The notes below the pieces were generated by a model. It made no database searches, was not told where the DNA came from, and saw only the letters and a list, made by a program, of their open reading frames with translations. A program made the translations under genes and the position numbers. From Dermanyssus gallinae (lineage: Eukaryota > Arthropoda > Arachnida > Mesostigmata > Dermanyssidae), in assembly GCA_003439945.1 (NCBI GenBank), contig QVRM01003902.1, positions 318,001 through 382,000 of the forward strand: a stretch of 64,000 nucleotides of DNA. Reading direction: 5' to 3'. Below, one piece after another: positions 38,053-49,782 of the stretch. Position 1 is the first letter of the stretch. Every line of letters begins with the position of its first letter.

Positions 38053-38412
38053 ATATCCTTAAGCAAACTCACAAAATATGGAATTTCTTTCCGCTGAATT
38101 AAAACGTACATTCCAGAGGAATTTTATTTATAAACCTTGTCAGCGATCATTACAAAGCGAGAATCGATTTAACTTTATAGTAGAAAGCGCATATGAATCT
38201 CTAAATGCACTACTCAATGTTTAGGGCAGGCTAAAGTTCGACACTCACTATTCTTATATAATATTTTGTGGAACAAGAATAACAGTTACGATGGGGCTTA
38301 TCTAGGACGATGCGCTTGAGAGCCACTCTATGAAATGGACGGGGAAATGAAAGGAATCGACATACACAGCAGTAGGTATGAGAAGTACGATCTGGCGAGC
38401 AGCCGGAATTAA
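38053..38412 (+). repeat. Diverged direct repeat, copy 1
   Basis: Aligns by eye with 39925-40385 along its whole length, with blocks such as AAGCAAACTCACAAAATAT, TGTCAGCGATCATTACAA, TATGAATCTCTAAATGC, CTATCTAGGACGATGCGCTT and ATACGACATACACA-like ends. This copy is directly followed by (TA)n (38422-38460); the other copy carries a (TA)n inside. No long open frame in this copy. Probably an undescribed repeat element. Confidence 0.7.
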
Positions 38413-38418
38413 GGGCAG

Positions 38419-38460
<42 letters not shown>

Positions 38461-38463
<3 letters not shown>

Positions 38464-38956
38464 ATTTTTTTTAATATTTATATCTCTATCTCTCTCGGAG
38501 AGAGGCGACAGGTATAAGTATAAGATCAGCTGGTTCACACTAAACTTTCTTGTTTGCTTCAAACGTGGTATCGCACGACAGGCTATTTTTGGCTGGACTT
38601 TTTTGCATAGGTGTCGTTTATACGCTAAGCATGTGTTGCACACAATGAAGTATAGTGAATATAGTTTCCCTAATTAATGTCAGGAAAGGCTCATACTTGT
38701 CTGCTTTGCTCAACCTTCCCTAGCGCAGGCTAAAGGTAAACACCGCGAACGGCCTAACTGTGCAAGGCCCAAACGCCTTTCTGAAGTCGCCGGAGGGTTC
38801 TCCGCTACCTGCAGACAATAAACGTGCTCAATTCAAACAAAGTAAAACACTCTGCTCATTATCGGCTGCTCATCGAGAGCAACCGACCAAGCGGTAAACA
38901 ATACAAATCGTAAGCTTAGGCCTACTGGAGACATAGCCTAGAATTAAACATTTTTT
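38461..38956. other. Spacer, no recognised gene
   Basis: Short CT-rich run after the (TA)n tract, then ordinary sequence without a convincing open frame. Confidence 0.35.
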
Positions 38957-39245
38957 AAGGAGGTTGTTTTTAATTCTAGACTATCCTCCGTCCCCTACGG
39001 GCTTGGAACTTAACCTGAGGTATATCTTCAATGCACCGAGGGCCGGACATGTTAAGATATCTAGGGTTTCCCTAACAGTCCTTGTGGCAGCATGGCCGCT
39101 GACTCTCAGCGGTATGGTTTATCATCTATTCTCAATAAGCATCGCTCAAAGAAAATTCGACCAACAACAGGGATCGAACCGGCGACACCCCGGTAGATGA
39201 CAACCATGACTAGCGCACTAGTCCCCTAGACCACGCCGCCACTTT
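38957..39245 (-). mobile_element. tRNA-derived SINE, family B, best-preserved copy
   Basis: Read on the - strand, the 5' end is AGTGGCGGCGTGGTCTAGGG (A-box-like). It is followed about 40 bases on by GCCGGTTCGATCCCTG (B-box matching GGTTCRANNCC), then a tRNA-unrelated body of about 190 bases. This is the architecture of a polymerase III-transcribed SINE mobilised by a LINE. A similar copy lies at 42750-43030 and an old one at 29690-29945. A GCCTAGA present on both sides (38936-38942 and 39246-39252) may be the target-site duplication. Confidence 0.85.
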
Positions 39246-39252
39246 GCCTAGA

Positions 39253-39924
39253 TTGCTGTAGACGCAATCAATGCAAGACTGCGAAATTTTCGCTTGGGAG
39301 ACCTTGTCAGTGGCAACGTGATCGTCCATGTCCGATCATGACTGCGCTTGGCGTGCGTAGCTTGCGGACGTTTTTCTAATGAACTACTTTGAGCCACTAG
39401 CTTCAAAGGAAGAGAAACGTTCACCTTGCTGAAAACTGGAACCCGGAGAGTATAAATACCATCGTCAAGACAAAAAGTAAATTAAAACGCACTCATATAT
39501 TGATAAAAAGGTCAACAAGCTACACATTGGCCTCGAACCAAAAAAACACCCCAAATGTGTCTCCAGGAAAATGAGCTCGGAAGTTTTCATATCTGTTATT
39601 AGCTTGGATCGAGAAGGTTGATGTCTTTGCGGAAACGTTCAACCAGAGCGTCAAAGAAAGTCACGTTCGTTGGACCTGGGACCATACCAGGCTCTGCTTG
39701 TGTTTGCAAACTACACCCAGCGGCTAAGTGGACGAAACTTATATCGAGCAAAAAAGCATCTTTCTTATGTTAGTTCTTCTCCAGCTCCTGGTCCTAGCCG
39801 TAAAAAGTGATTCTAATTAAAGAGCTTCGCTCTCGAAGACGTTGAGGGTTTCGCAACGGGAGCTGCTCGTAACGCGGTACCAGTTCGCTAGCAGGTCCTG
39901 TCCGACTGAGAGCCCACCTGTATG
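39253..39924. other. Spacer, no recognised gene
   Basis: No open frame over about 60 codons with recognisable content, apart from a - strand frame at 39794-40027 that overlaps the repeat copy. No RNA gene seen. Confidence 0.35.
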
Positions 39925-40049
39925 TTATGCCCTCAAGCAAACTCACAAAATATTGAATTCCCTTCCGCGGAATTAGAACGTACATTCCATTGGTAGTATT
40001 TCCTTTAAAAAGCTTGTCAGCGATCATTACAAGGCGAGAACCGAGTTAA

Positions 40050-40118
<69 letters not shown>

Positions 40119-40390
40119 CATACATATAACTTAATTAGAGTAGAAAGTGAATATGAATCTCTAAATGCTCCACTCATTGTTTTAGGCAGGCTAAAGTTCA
40201 GCCATGATCGGCACTTACTATTCCTATATAATATCTTATGGCACAAGAACAACAGTCACGATGGGGTTTATCTAGGACGATGCGCTTGCAAAGCACTCTA
40301 TAAAAAGGACGGGGAAATGAAAGTCGAAATCGACATACACGACAGTATGTATAAGAAGTACGATCTGGAGATCGGAATTAAAAGTAGACA
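39925..40390 (+). repeat. Diverged direct repeat, copy 2, with internal (TA)n
   Basis: Second copy of the repeat at 38053-38412, about 1.87 kb downstream in the same orientation. It is longer because a (TA)n tract of about 60 bases (40052-40114) lies inside. A + strand frame at 40317-40670 (117 codons, first codon ATG) starts within the repeat and continues beyond it. Its composition is protein-like but unassigned. Confidence 0.7.
40052..40114. repeat. (TA)n tract inside the direct repeat
   Basis: TA run of about 60 bases present in copy 2 of the direct repeat and absent at the same place in copy 1, so it arose or expanded after the duplication. Confidence 0.95.
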
Positions 40391-40929
40391 GCTAACGAAA
40401 AGGTTTGCAGCCCACAAGGGGGATAATCACGTAATTTGCAGCGCGAAAAGATTCAACGATCCTCATGAGTGTTATAGGCGAGCGAAGTATTTAGGCCAGA
40501 GTGACAGGTTCCACGCCGCCGTGTGTCTACCAGTCAATAGTGACGAACTTCCAGACGGCAGATTATCCAGTGATGCGAAAGATGCACGAGTTGCGTCTAA
40601 CGTATGTTTATATAATTTTCCAACCGGAGTGTCGACAAACCATATCCATTTATGGCTTGTATCCTCCTGAAATTATCCGTAGCTGCTTCGTGAGTCCGTC
40701 TGCTGCGCGTATATAAGCCCATCATTAGAAAGGTCGTTCCGACTATGCAACGATCTCGCGTGAGCACGCAGCCGGAAGAAAGCTCTTTCGCAACGAAAGG
40801 GCAAGGACGGGTGGTTGGTAGACGCGCATCAAGCCCCTTGTTTCAAATTTAGTTCTAGGAAGCACCAAATTTTCAAAGTTTTCCTTCTTTCTAAAGAAGG
40901 AAGCTTAACGTTTTCCATTAACACATTAC

Positions 40930-41155
40930 GCCACTGTGCTAGGCGAGGGTTCTCATCAACCGGGTGTTGATCGAATTTTCGTTAAGCGATGATATTTTTG
41001 GGAATAGACATTATGTCATACCGCTGAGAGTCAGTGATCATATTATCACAAAAACCGTTAAAAAAACCCCTATAAAATGTATTATAATGTTTATTACAAT
41101 AATACAACTAGTAATTAATATGGCCGCTTATGCTGCCGTTTCAAGCGTACCTGTA
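40930..41155. repeat. Second copy of the dispersed TA-associated repeat
   Basis: Matches 3640-3785 in several ordered blocks: a TCGAATTTTC block, GAGAGTCAGTGATCAT, and CCGCTTATGCTG(C/T)CG. Both copies end at a (TA)n tract, here 41153-41229. This suggests a non-coding repeat element whose tail seeds, or inserts next to, (TA)n. Confidence 0.55.
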
Positions 41156-41177
41156 TATATATATATATATATATATA

Positions 41178-41214
<37 letters not shown>

Positions 41215-41229
41215 ATATATATATATATA
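41153..41229. repeat. (TA)n tract
   Basis: TA run with two TC interruptions, immediately after a dispersed-repeat copy. Confidence 0.95.
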
Positions 41230-41646
41230 GCAGCCTTCGAGCGCAAGTACTGGACAATCATACCTACACCGTACGAACGTGCAACGCGCCGGCCGACCGA
41301 CTTTATTCGGCTAAATCAGAAAAATACGGTAGTAGTTTTCTGCCGCAAACTCTTTTAGCCGGCGGCGGTGACCTGAGCGGCGAGGCGAGGATGACGTCCC
41401 ATCTCGGTTGGCTTTGTAGCTCGACAAGCCCGGCGGGGTGCCGACCGTGAAGCAAGTATTTGAGCTCACGTTCCGTGGTCAAACAAGCCAGCCACCGTCA
41501 TCGTTGGCAAACGCGTCGTAGCCGAGCCTGCAGGGCCTTATGTTTGGGCAAATGGGTGAAAAGCAAAGCTCCCCCCAAACGGTTAGGGTGCCCACCTCTG
41601 GGAGGCGCGCGCTAGGTGAGAAGATTCTCAATCTGGTCTGCTCATG

Positions 41647-41822
<176 letters not shown>

Positions 41823-41882
41823 TTGTCACAACTATTTCTCAAGGGAACCGCTTTCTGCTGAACCACGTAAAGTTAAAGTTTT

Positions 41883-42055
41883 CGGGCTGACCCTCAGCCA
41901 AGATTTAACGTCCACGGAACTGTTTTTCGCATTGCTTCGTAGACGGACCCCCATAAATACAAATGTGCAACGGTGGGGCTCGAACCCGCGCACCTATATG
42001 CCTCCTCCGGTTGCGAGGCGGAGACTTAATCCACCACGCCACCGGGATCGACGAA
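41883..42055 (-). mobile_element. tRNA-derived SINE, family A, copy 1
   Basis: On the - strand it starts CGTCGATCCCGGTGGCGTGG (about 42055), with an A-box-like GTGGTGGATTAAGTC, then GGTGCGCGGGTTCGAGCCCC (B-box intact), then a body with TGCACATTTGTATTTATGGG and GTTAAATCTTGGCTGAGGG. Near-identical blocks occur at 49574-49770 and 58649-58815. The head is a tRNA-derived polymerase III promoter; the body is presumably recognised by a partner LINE. Confidence 0.88.
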
Positions 42056-42749
42056 CCACGTGCTACTACTACTACTACTACTACTACGGAGCAAAATTGT
42101 GCCTCTTGTAATTTTAGCGCTTTAAATGGGGTGCTTTATAGGTTTTATTGCGTAGGTGCACTCGGTGCGTTGCGCCGAACGCCGATTAGCCGAGGTTTAG
42201 CACCGCTTATGTCGATTACGCCTGTCACCGAACAAAGACAGAGAATAAATATACGTATTTTTTGTTGTTCTCGCCGTACAACATTAATAATAATAATAAT
42301 AATAATATAAACAGTTTCTAAAATGACTTACTACGACAGAATTGCAGTAGGGGCCGGCACACAGTTTAGACATTCGTCGTTGCTTGCGCAATATCGACCG
42401 TCCCAATGGAGAATATCGACACGTGTTGCTTACCCAAACGCGTATCGCTTACCCAAACGCGTGTCACGCCTGGGCACGGCTAGTCAGATCGATGACAAGA
42501 AGCTTAGCCAAAATGGCAGGTGCCGTCGACTTTACTAAGCAGTCACAGTTCTTCGGGGAAGCCAGGTTTTTATTACCAACTGTAGGTAGGAACATGTATA
42601 TGAATGCCTTTCGGCGCCGGCCACTCGATATGCAGAATTCTCAGCTCAATTGCTTAATCACACAGCAGAATCGGCCACCGCCGAGGCGGCGCCACCCCTA
42701 AAGTTAAAAACATCGTTTAAGGAAGTTATTTTTAATTATTTTTATATTT

Positions 42750-43030
42750 AATTATTTTTAATAATTAGACAATCCACCGTCCCCTACGGGCTTGACACTC
42801 ATCGTGAGGTAAATCTTCAATGTACCGAGGGCCGGACATGTTGAGATATCTAGGGTTTCCCCAACAGTCCTTATGACCACTGACTCTCAGCGGTATGATT
42901 GATCACGTATTCTCAATGAGCATCGCTCAAAGCAAATTCGATCAACAACAGTTATCGAACCGACGACACCCCGGTAGATGACAACCATGACTAGCGCACC
43001 AGCAGTCCCCTAGACCACGCGCCACCACTG
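42750..43030 (-). mobile_element. tRNA-derived SINE, family B, second copy
   Basis: Closely matches 38957-39245 over nearly its full length, including CGTCCCCTACGGGCTTG, GAGGGCCGGACATGTT, ACTCTCAGCGGTATG and the tRNA-like end. It differs by substitutions in the B-box (TATCGAACC instead of GATCGAACC on the + strand), a small deletion of the GGCAGCATGG block and a few inserted bases near 43000. It lies 700 bases from a family A SINE. Confidence 0.82.
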
Positions 43031-43055
43031 CAAATTGGCAGCTATTGTAGTATAC

Positions 43056-43888
43056 AAAAATGTTAATGAAATGCTATCGTTTTTGTTTGTCTCCGAGAAG
43101 GAGGAACATACTCAAATCTGATATTGATCAACGGTTGGTCGCCTATTTGCGCACACACTATGCACATCTGCAACCACCAAAGTCCAACAAAGGTTGATTA
43201 GAATTTCCCAACAAAACTCAACAGAGTGGCGAATGATCTGCCTGCCCATGCTACTGTGGCCGGATAGCTGGAGGAAAAAGTACCCGATTTCTTACTCGCG
43301 AATGAGCTGTTGAGTGTTTGGAGAGCGTTTAATTTTAACGTTGTATTTTGTGACCCTTTGTGCCTGTCGTCCAACAACGCCCTCTGTTTCGCCCGCCCGG
43401 CGACAGCGAGACTGGACGAAGCCGCATGTGTAGCTGTAACGTATGTAATGTAACGTCGAAAAACCACTCCGTCGATGAGCGGAAGGTCGGCGGTGTTGTT
43501 CATCGCTCCAGTGTCAGCTAGGTAACCCAATAACTAGCGAGCGAGATTAATCGGCAGGCGAAGTTTGAGAATAAGGGCTTAACCCCCCCCCCCCTCTTCC
43601 TTCCCCCACGTACCTCAAACAGGTATGTTGACGACGAGCGCTGCGGGGTTGAGGGTGATTCACGGTAATCAATCGTGGTCACAATCGTCGCGGCGCGGAT
43701 GATGATGCAGTTGGTATCATACCCTGCTTCTGCTATGAATGCGCTACCCCCCCCCCACTCTCTCTCCTTCTCTTCCACCGTCTTTCCCTGCACGTGAAGT
43801 AGCGCTTGTAGCCAGGAGAAAGGGGAGAGCGAGTGAGGTCGTTGCGACGTAGTCAAGGAGTTCTTGTCGCTATCCCAGTTCCGTCAGT

Positions 43889-43930
<42 letters not shown>

Positions 43931-44008
43931 CTCCTACGTCGGTGTCGCTAAGCTTATGTCAACAACTCCGTCCATGGAGGAGCTGTGTGTCTCCGTGAGT
44001 GTAGGCTA

Positions 44009-44051
<43 letters not shown>

Positions 44052-44500
44052 GTGTACATATATACATCCACAAGTGCTTCTGCGTCTGCATAAGTATGTC
44101 TGTGCCGGTTTGTATTGTATTATTTGCTTGAGAACACTCAACGGCTCACGCTGCGATACTACGCAGTGCGAGGCGTGACGCCAAATGCAACGTGACATTT
44201 GAGTTTGCAAAGTTGGTTGCTTTTCAGGAAAAATGCTCTATCGCCACATCATATTCGTAGCATTTAGGACGATCACTGCACCATGGCCTTACTCCAATTG
44301 GAGTCACATACTGGGACATCTGTTGCTGGTCGGTGTTTACTCTAATCGAACCTCCTGATCTTCAGACCTTCGAGGTGTTTGAACAATTCCACTCTACGTC
44401 CAATTCGATCGGAGCGGGGCGTCCAAAAAGTAACGACGTGTTCTTGATTTAGCGTGTCGTATCGCATTGGAAACACCTGCGATATGACGTTTGGCAGTTG
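43056..44500. other. Spacer with microsatellites
   Basis: The - strand at 43198-43530 is open for 110 codons (first codon TTG), Ala/Ser/Thr-rich, without a recognised domain. C-runs lie near 43585-43594 and 43747-43756, and (TA)n at 43892-43928 and 44009-44045. Nothing else can be supported. Confidence 0.35.
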
Positions 44501-45930
44501 TTCAATTCAATAAATACAAATCATTTCTTGTTAGTATTAGACAATACTCTCGTTTGAGTAGATAGCGTGTAGCAAGCTTCTCGAAGAGAAACCAATAAGT
44601 CTAGCAATAAGCAAGTTTTTCATTATGGCCAAGTGCCAGAGCTGCGGAGATACGCATTTGCGTATATCACACTTGAACCGGAAGTTGGTTCTTAAGTTCC
44701 GCTGGAACAAGACTAGAAAACACCAACAAAACATCTGTGCCTGCAATAAATCATTTCCAATGGTATATTGTGCCAGCTGCTGTTAACTTTCCGGTGGTCC
44801 TACAGTCTAGTCTACGAACAAAAGAAGTGTTTATAACATAGTTATGCTCCGATAGAACTGCTTAGGACAAGACTCGCTCCAGAGGAATCGCGGAAGATAG
44901 GGAAGCCTCAACGAAAACGCAATATCAATCGTCTAGTCAAATATGTTGAGCTATGCTTAGCGTGCCTGTAGATATACAATTGTATCGTTCCAGTGAGAAG
45001 ACAGGAATGACGAAGTTTGCTAAAAATGAAAACCAGAAACACAGAGTACCGATAGAAGCAATGATATACGATTTCCACGTACGGAACAAGTTGGACGTCA
45101 GTCGCCACCGCAGTTAAAATCCGTGCAAGCCTATGCAGCCAATTTGTAAGCAGTTCAGTGTCCCACGCACATACGTCAATTACTGTTTGTCCGTACTTGT
45201 TACTTTCCTTACAAAACGTCTAGCTTAGACCGATGAAAGAGCTGAATATGTGAGCTGAAATTTGGGCAGTTTTCTCGGTTGCTTTCAAAAGAGCGTTTAA
45301 CAGTGATGCACGTTCGTGGCGGTCGAATAGGGCAAATAGTTTGACCTGCGCGATATCCTACGGTACAGGTCGTCGTGGCTTAGTGGCAGTGCTGTCCATA
45401 TCCCACGTTACAGCCGCATGCATATTGCTGGAGTTGGAAAACGAACGCAGAAGTAAAACAACAACCAAGAGAGCCAAGTGCGAACGCGCGGGACGAGGTT
45501 TCATTAGGAGAAGGTTGGCCTCGTGCATGCATTGTGCCGCCCAAGTTGTTGTTCCACACACAACCAGATATATAAATCTCGTTGTATATACTGAAAAAAA
45601 AGGAGCTCCACGCCTAGATCATTAGTCGGTCGTGTACCGCTGGTTCAGACCAGCTCCAGCCAGCAAGATCAGTGGAAGACGGAGGTGGGGCACGAACAGG
45701 AACAGAGAACAAGGTCATTTACATATTTGGCCAAACCCGTAACCCAATTTCGTAGGCTCAAAGCTAGGTGAACGCACGATTCTAACAAAGACAACAAGCT
45801 GTAGGAAGTCTTGAAGTTGTACGGACTGGGGTGAAGCGAGCCATATGGTCCGATGGTTCAATCACCTGAGTGGCCTACAGGTGGGTAGAGCAGCGTGTGT
45901 GTTCTTAATGCAGTTGCTTGACATTACTGC
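44501..45930. other. Spacer, no recognised gene
   Basis: Frames of 60-95 codons on both strands around 45341-45625 show no family signature. A 16-base A-box-like GTGGCTTAGTGGCAG near 45374 lacks a matching B-box. Confidence 0.35.
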
Positions 45931-45995
45931 TGTGATTGTTGTTGTTGTTGTGGTGGTTGTTGTGGTTGTTGTGGTTGTTGTGGTTGTTGTTGTAG

Positions 45996-46065
<70 letters not shown>

Positions 46066-46080
46066 GTTGTTGTTGTGGTT

Positions 46081-46111
<31 letters not shown>

Positions 46112-46151
46112 GGTTGTTGTTGTTGTGGTTGTCGTTACTGTGATTGTTGTT
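45931..46151. repeat. (TTG)n microsatellite, about 220 bp
   Basis: A long TTG tract with scattered TGG and TAG interruptions. It would encode poly-Gln on the - strand and poly-Val/Leu/Cys on the + strand, but neither continues into a recognisable protein, so it is treated as a microsatellite. Confidence 0.9.
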
Positions 46152-46224
46152 CTTCGTCACCGTCGTTTTCCGACATCGTCAGACGTCTAGTACGTAGACA
46201 CTAGGCCCGATCCTGCAGCGGCTT

Positions 46225-46425
46225 TTGATTCGATTCATTATGCGTGCGGTTCGCAATTTAGACGTTCGTGCTTTCAGGATTTACCAGCGGTTTCCGATGC
46301 TGTCGCTGCTGTTACTGTTGCTGTTGCAGCCAACAGTAGCGCCACCGAGTTTGGCGTCCGTGACATTATACACGACGGAGGCAGAGCACCTACGATCTCA
46401 GCGGCAGCAGCAGCAGCGACATTAA
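46225..46425 (+). CDS. Small open frame with a signal-peptide-like hydrophobic core
   Basis: The 66-codon frame from an ATT/ATG region has a basic start, then FPMLSLLLLLLLQPTVAPPS, a Leu-rich core followed by small residues and prolines, as in a signal peptide, then a CAG-encoded Gln run and a stop. Part of the Leu core comes from a CTGTTG-rich repeat, so the resemblance may be accidental. A second frame at 46425-46712 also starts with a hydrophobic segment. No downstream exon was identified. Confidence 0.2.
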   Translation: MIRFIMRAVRNLDVRAFRIYQRFPMLSLLLLLLLQPTVAPPSLASVTLYTTEAEHLRSQRQQQQRH

Positions 46426-46712
46426 TGCGCGTCGTTTCAGTCTCATTGCTTTGGACTTTGCAATGCGCTCCTCTGTGGCTGGCTGGCTCGCTAGTTCATA
46501 GAGTGTCGTATAATTGGTCACGTCCCTTTTCGGCGTTCGTAGCCACAGAAATCGGCGTCGTAGCTTTGCAGCGTAAACAGGACGCACGATTCCCTCTCGG
46601 TACGCGATACGCGTTTCCAGCTTTCTCCCCTCGACCGTGGCCTGCCGATGTCCGACGCCAGATGGCCACCTATTCTTGCTTCGTTTCTTTATCAAAGTTC
46701 CAAAGTTATTAA

Positions 46713-47871
46713 ACGAAAGCTCTATGAAGAAGAAGACTCTTTAAATATAAGTATTTATATTAAAATAAACAAAACATTATATAAATATATTTGTGCTCAG
46801 TATTCAACCTCGAACATGCTACTACGTCCCTTGGTCTACATTCTGGGGGCAAGTCATTCGTGTCTGCCTTAACCTTTGCTGGATCTACCCTGTTTCTATC
46901 ACTGTTATGTTGTTTTTAGATGTCATCCTTCACAATTTGATCGAATCTTCACTATCGCCTGTCGTCTGTGGGAAAGTTTCAAACAAAGCTAAACAAACGA
47001 ACATTAACGTGAATGGCTACATGTACCAACGAATGTGGGGCGAACTGATAAACGTTCGTTAGACGCTACGTTATCGGGTGCACCTTAATATTACGAAAAA
47101 AAAAATAACAGATACAGGTCAAAAGCGAGACGTCTTACAATTAACACGTCTGGTCTGTAAGTTGCCCAACTAGACGCACAGAGTCTGCGGAGACGCACAT
47201 AGTCTTACGATAGAACATACTTTTCACACATTTTACCTAGCAGCAAAGACAGTAAGCGTGTATAGGCGGGATGACTCAAATAAATCATTTCGTAGAAAAC
47301 ACCTCTAAGACAGTTGCGAAACTGAAGCGGGCGACGCGGACTTCCAAGCGCGTACTAGACACGTTGGAAACTAAAATTTACTTCGTAAAATAAGACAACT
47401 CGCCATTGAACCGCCGCTGTGGCGACCAAACTTTTGGCCACTGTGGCGACCGACACCAAAGGCTGACAAAAGCACGCCTAACCTTCTTATAAGATTCCCA
47501 CGGTCCGTTTATGTATAGCGCAAATAGACGCGGCCAAGCGGCCACACCGATGACCTAACATCCTCGCCGGTTACACGGAGGTCACCATTACCTTTAGTAT
47601 GGGATATGAATCTAGCCGCTTCCATTTCTCTATGGGAGGATGTATGCTTGCACAAGTGTACATCTTCAACGGTACTCCTCATTTACGGCCTACATTAGTC
47701 GTCTGCAAGAGTCTCCCTTCCGGTAAAAAGTAAGCCTCCCACGGGGGCTATTATCATGTCTCTCGGCATAGTTGTAAATGTTGTCGTCAGTGTTATTCCG
47801 TTCCGTTCTCGACGATGCACGGGACAGCAAGCCATTGCTCTGTGTCAGCAATGCATTATGGGCGGTTGCAT

Positions 47872-47912
<41 letters not shown>

Positions 47913-48366
47913 ACCCAGTTCAGACACATCAACGGAAGCTGAAAGCTACTGCCTCCGGCTGCTGCTGATTGCAACGATCATCTAGGAAGCGTAGCAGCTA
48001 TGCATTGCTGAATGTAGGCGCAAACATGTGCTCTAATGAACCTCCATGCGGGAGTTGGGAACGCACGGCCAGGAGAGGAGAGGAGAATGCGTTCCCTCCT
48101 GCCCTGCGGTGTAGCCGTCTTGTTCTCTCTGCCTACCGGTTTGTCGGTCGCAGCCTTTGAAACAAACCTTTGCTACGAACTTTGCCAGAAGCAGCGAAGT
48201 TAGCAGCACGTGAATAATAAACTATTTAGTGTATGCCTTAAATATTTCGATGACTTTGATTAATATTATTTTTATTATTGTTGCACGAGGAGAGGCGAAT
48301 GCGGAGAGAGGGCGTACAGGGCGGGTACACAATAACAGCAAGAGGGCGAAGATAAGTAAATTAATA

Positions 48367-48418
<52 letters not shown>

Positions 48419-48529
48419 GTATATATATTGTTTTGTCTTTATCTGTCTGTATTTAGATGATAAAATGTATAAGACTAACGTTGACGCGTGACAGCATTAC
48501 CTCCAAATAAGTCCAAATAAAAACACTGA
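46713..48529. other. Spacer with (TA)n tracts, no recognised gene
   Basis: AT-rich from 46715 to about 46800; (TA)n at 47879-47902 and 48372-48417. Short frames at 47690-48160 are unassigned. Confidence 0.35.
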
Positions 48530-49099
48530 CAGTTAAATGCTTACGACAGTGAGACTCTACGAGATAGCAACCGTTTTAACAGGACCGAGCAAGTGACTGC
48601 ACGGGGCGTTTCTCTGCTACTAGACCGTGCTATAACGGCGGTGGCCACACTGGAAACTGGCAGAGATACGTCATATAAAAAGACCATAGTATCAACAACT
48701 CCTTGCCTCAAAGGAGATTTAGTGGATCTTACACGTGATCTTACACATTCGCTGCGGCAGCAGACGGCAAGTCCAGTCCAGCCTTCTTTAGAACATCCGG
48801 ATGTGCGCAAATGCGTTTCGCCTACTTAAGAGACAGTAGTGGCAGTCACGGACTACTCATCCAAGTCACTCATTTATCTCCTGGCTGAAGTTGTAGTTTG
48901 GAAACCTTTAGAACCTTTAGCAATGTCGCTCATATTTGCAGCGCCATCGCCCGAGCGATGGGCGCCGGGTCAAGTAAGAAGGCATTTTCCTCAAGTAAAT
49001 GCAATGCGATACGCCCTAGGCACGTTTCATGACGCTGTCTGTAACTTGGCGTTGGCAACTTGCAACATGAACCCGGCCAACGAACCGACTACAGAGTGA
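48530..49099 (+). pseudogene. Unrecognised 189-codon frame interrupted by one stop
   Basis: Reading frame 48530-49099 is open except for a single TAA at 48827-48829. The first part (about 99 codons) includes RAITAVATLETGRDTSYKKT and LVDLTRDLTHSLRQQTASPV. The second (about 90 codons) includes VAVTDYSSKSLIYLLAEVVV and RWAPGQVRRHFPQVNAMRYA. Composition is protein-like and the two halves run on in the same frame, which suggests a once-coding sequence (host pseudogene or element gag). No family recognised. The - strand at 48541-48810 is also open, so chance is not excluded. Confidence 0.3.
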
Positions 49100-49573
49100 C
49101 TAGACGTCTCAGCTAAGGCCAACAAGCCGTCTACAAACGAGATAAATGTAGTCGCAGACAGTCAATTTATTCTCTTGGCTCTCTGCCGTTTGTGTGTGTG
49201 CGGTTCCGTCCGGGAGAACATTTCATACATTTTTATTTTAAAAAATCAAGATATAAATTGAATTGACGCAGAGCAGCTCAGGCCGCACGCGACACCATAT
49301 GTCCTTCTATATGTCGCTTTGCTGGGGTGTCTATATCTACTTCACCCCCCCCCCCCACAGTACAGTAGTACGGGGTCGCGTAGGCGGGTTTCGTAAGATA
49401 CCTAATGCGTGCGTCGTAATCCTAAGAGTATTCCCGACATACTAACACCAATCGTCCCAATAACACCACAATACAACGAAAAGAAGTACCCCAATAACAT
49501 CACAATACAACAAACAGAACTACACGATTGTCGCAATTGTGGCCTCTCGTCGGCGCGACGAAGTGAGAGGAAG

Positions 49574-49770
49574 TTTCAAAAAATCCTTTCGGGGCTGACT
49601 CCCAGCCAAGATTTAACGTCCATGGGACTGCTTTTCGCATTGCTTCATAGACGGATCCCCATAAATACAAATGTGCAACGGTGGGGTTTGAACCCGCGCA
49701 CCTATGTATCTCCTCCGGTCGCAAGGCGCAGACGCATGCCACCATGCCACCACGCCACCGGGTTCGACGA
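49574..49770 (-). mobile_element. tRNA-derived SINE, family A, copy with target-site duplication
   Basis: Same body and head as 41883-42055, with the B-box reading GGGTTCAAACCCC on the - strand (still within GGTTCRANNCC). CGACGAAGTGAGAGGAAG occurs at 49556-49573 and again at 49765-49782, on either side of the element. The first bases may belong to the SINE 5' end, so the duplication is 13-18 bp, as expected for LINE-driven target-primed insertion. The intact duplication suggests a relatively recent insertion. A small repeated CCAC block near 49738-49757 expands the head. Confidence 0.9.
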
Positions 49771-49782
49771 AGTGAGAGGAAG

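Noticed and set aside
45374..45400. tRNA-like A-box GTGGCTTAGTGGCAG suggesting another SINE
   Set aside because: No B-box at the expected distance and no similarity to the other SINE bodies.
45845..46204. 119-codon poly-Val/Leu frame and 78-codon poly-Gln frame on the other strand
   Set aside because: Both are translations of the (TTG)n tract; neither flank encodes a recognisable protein.
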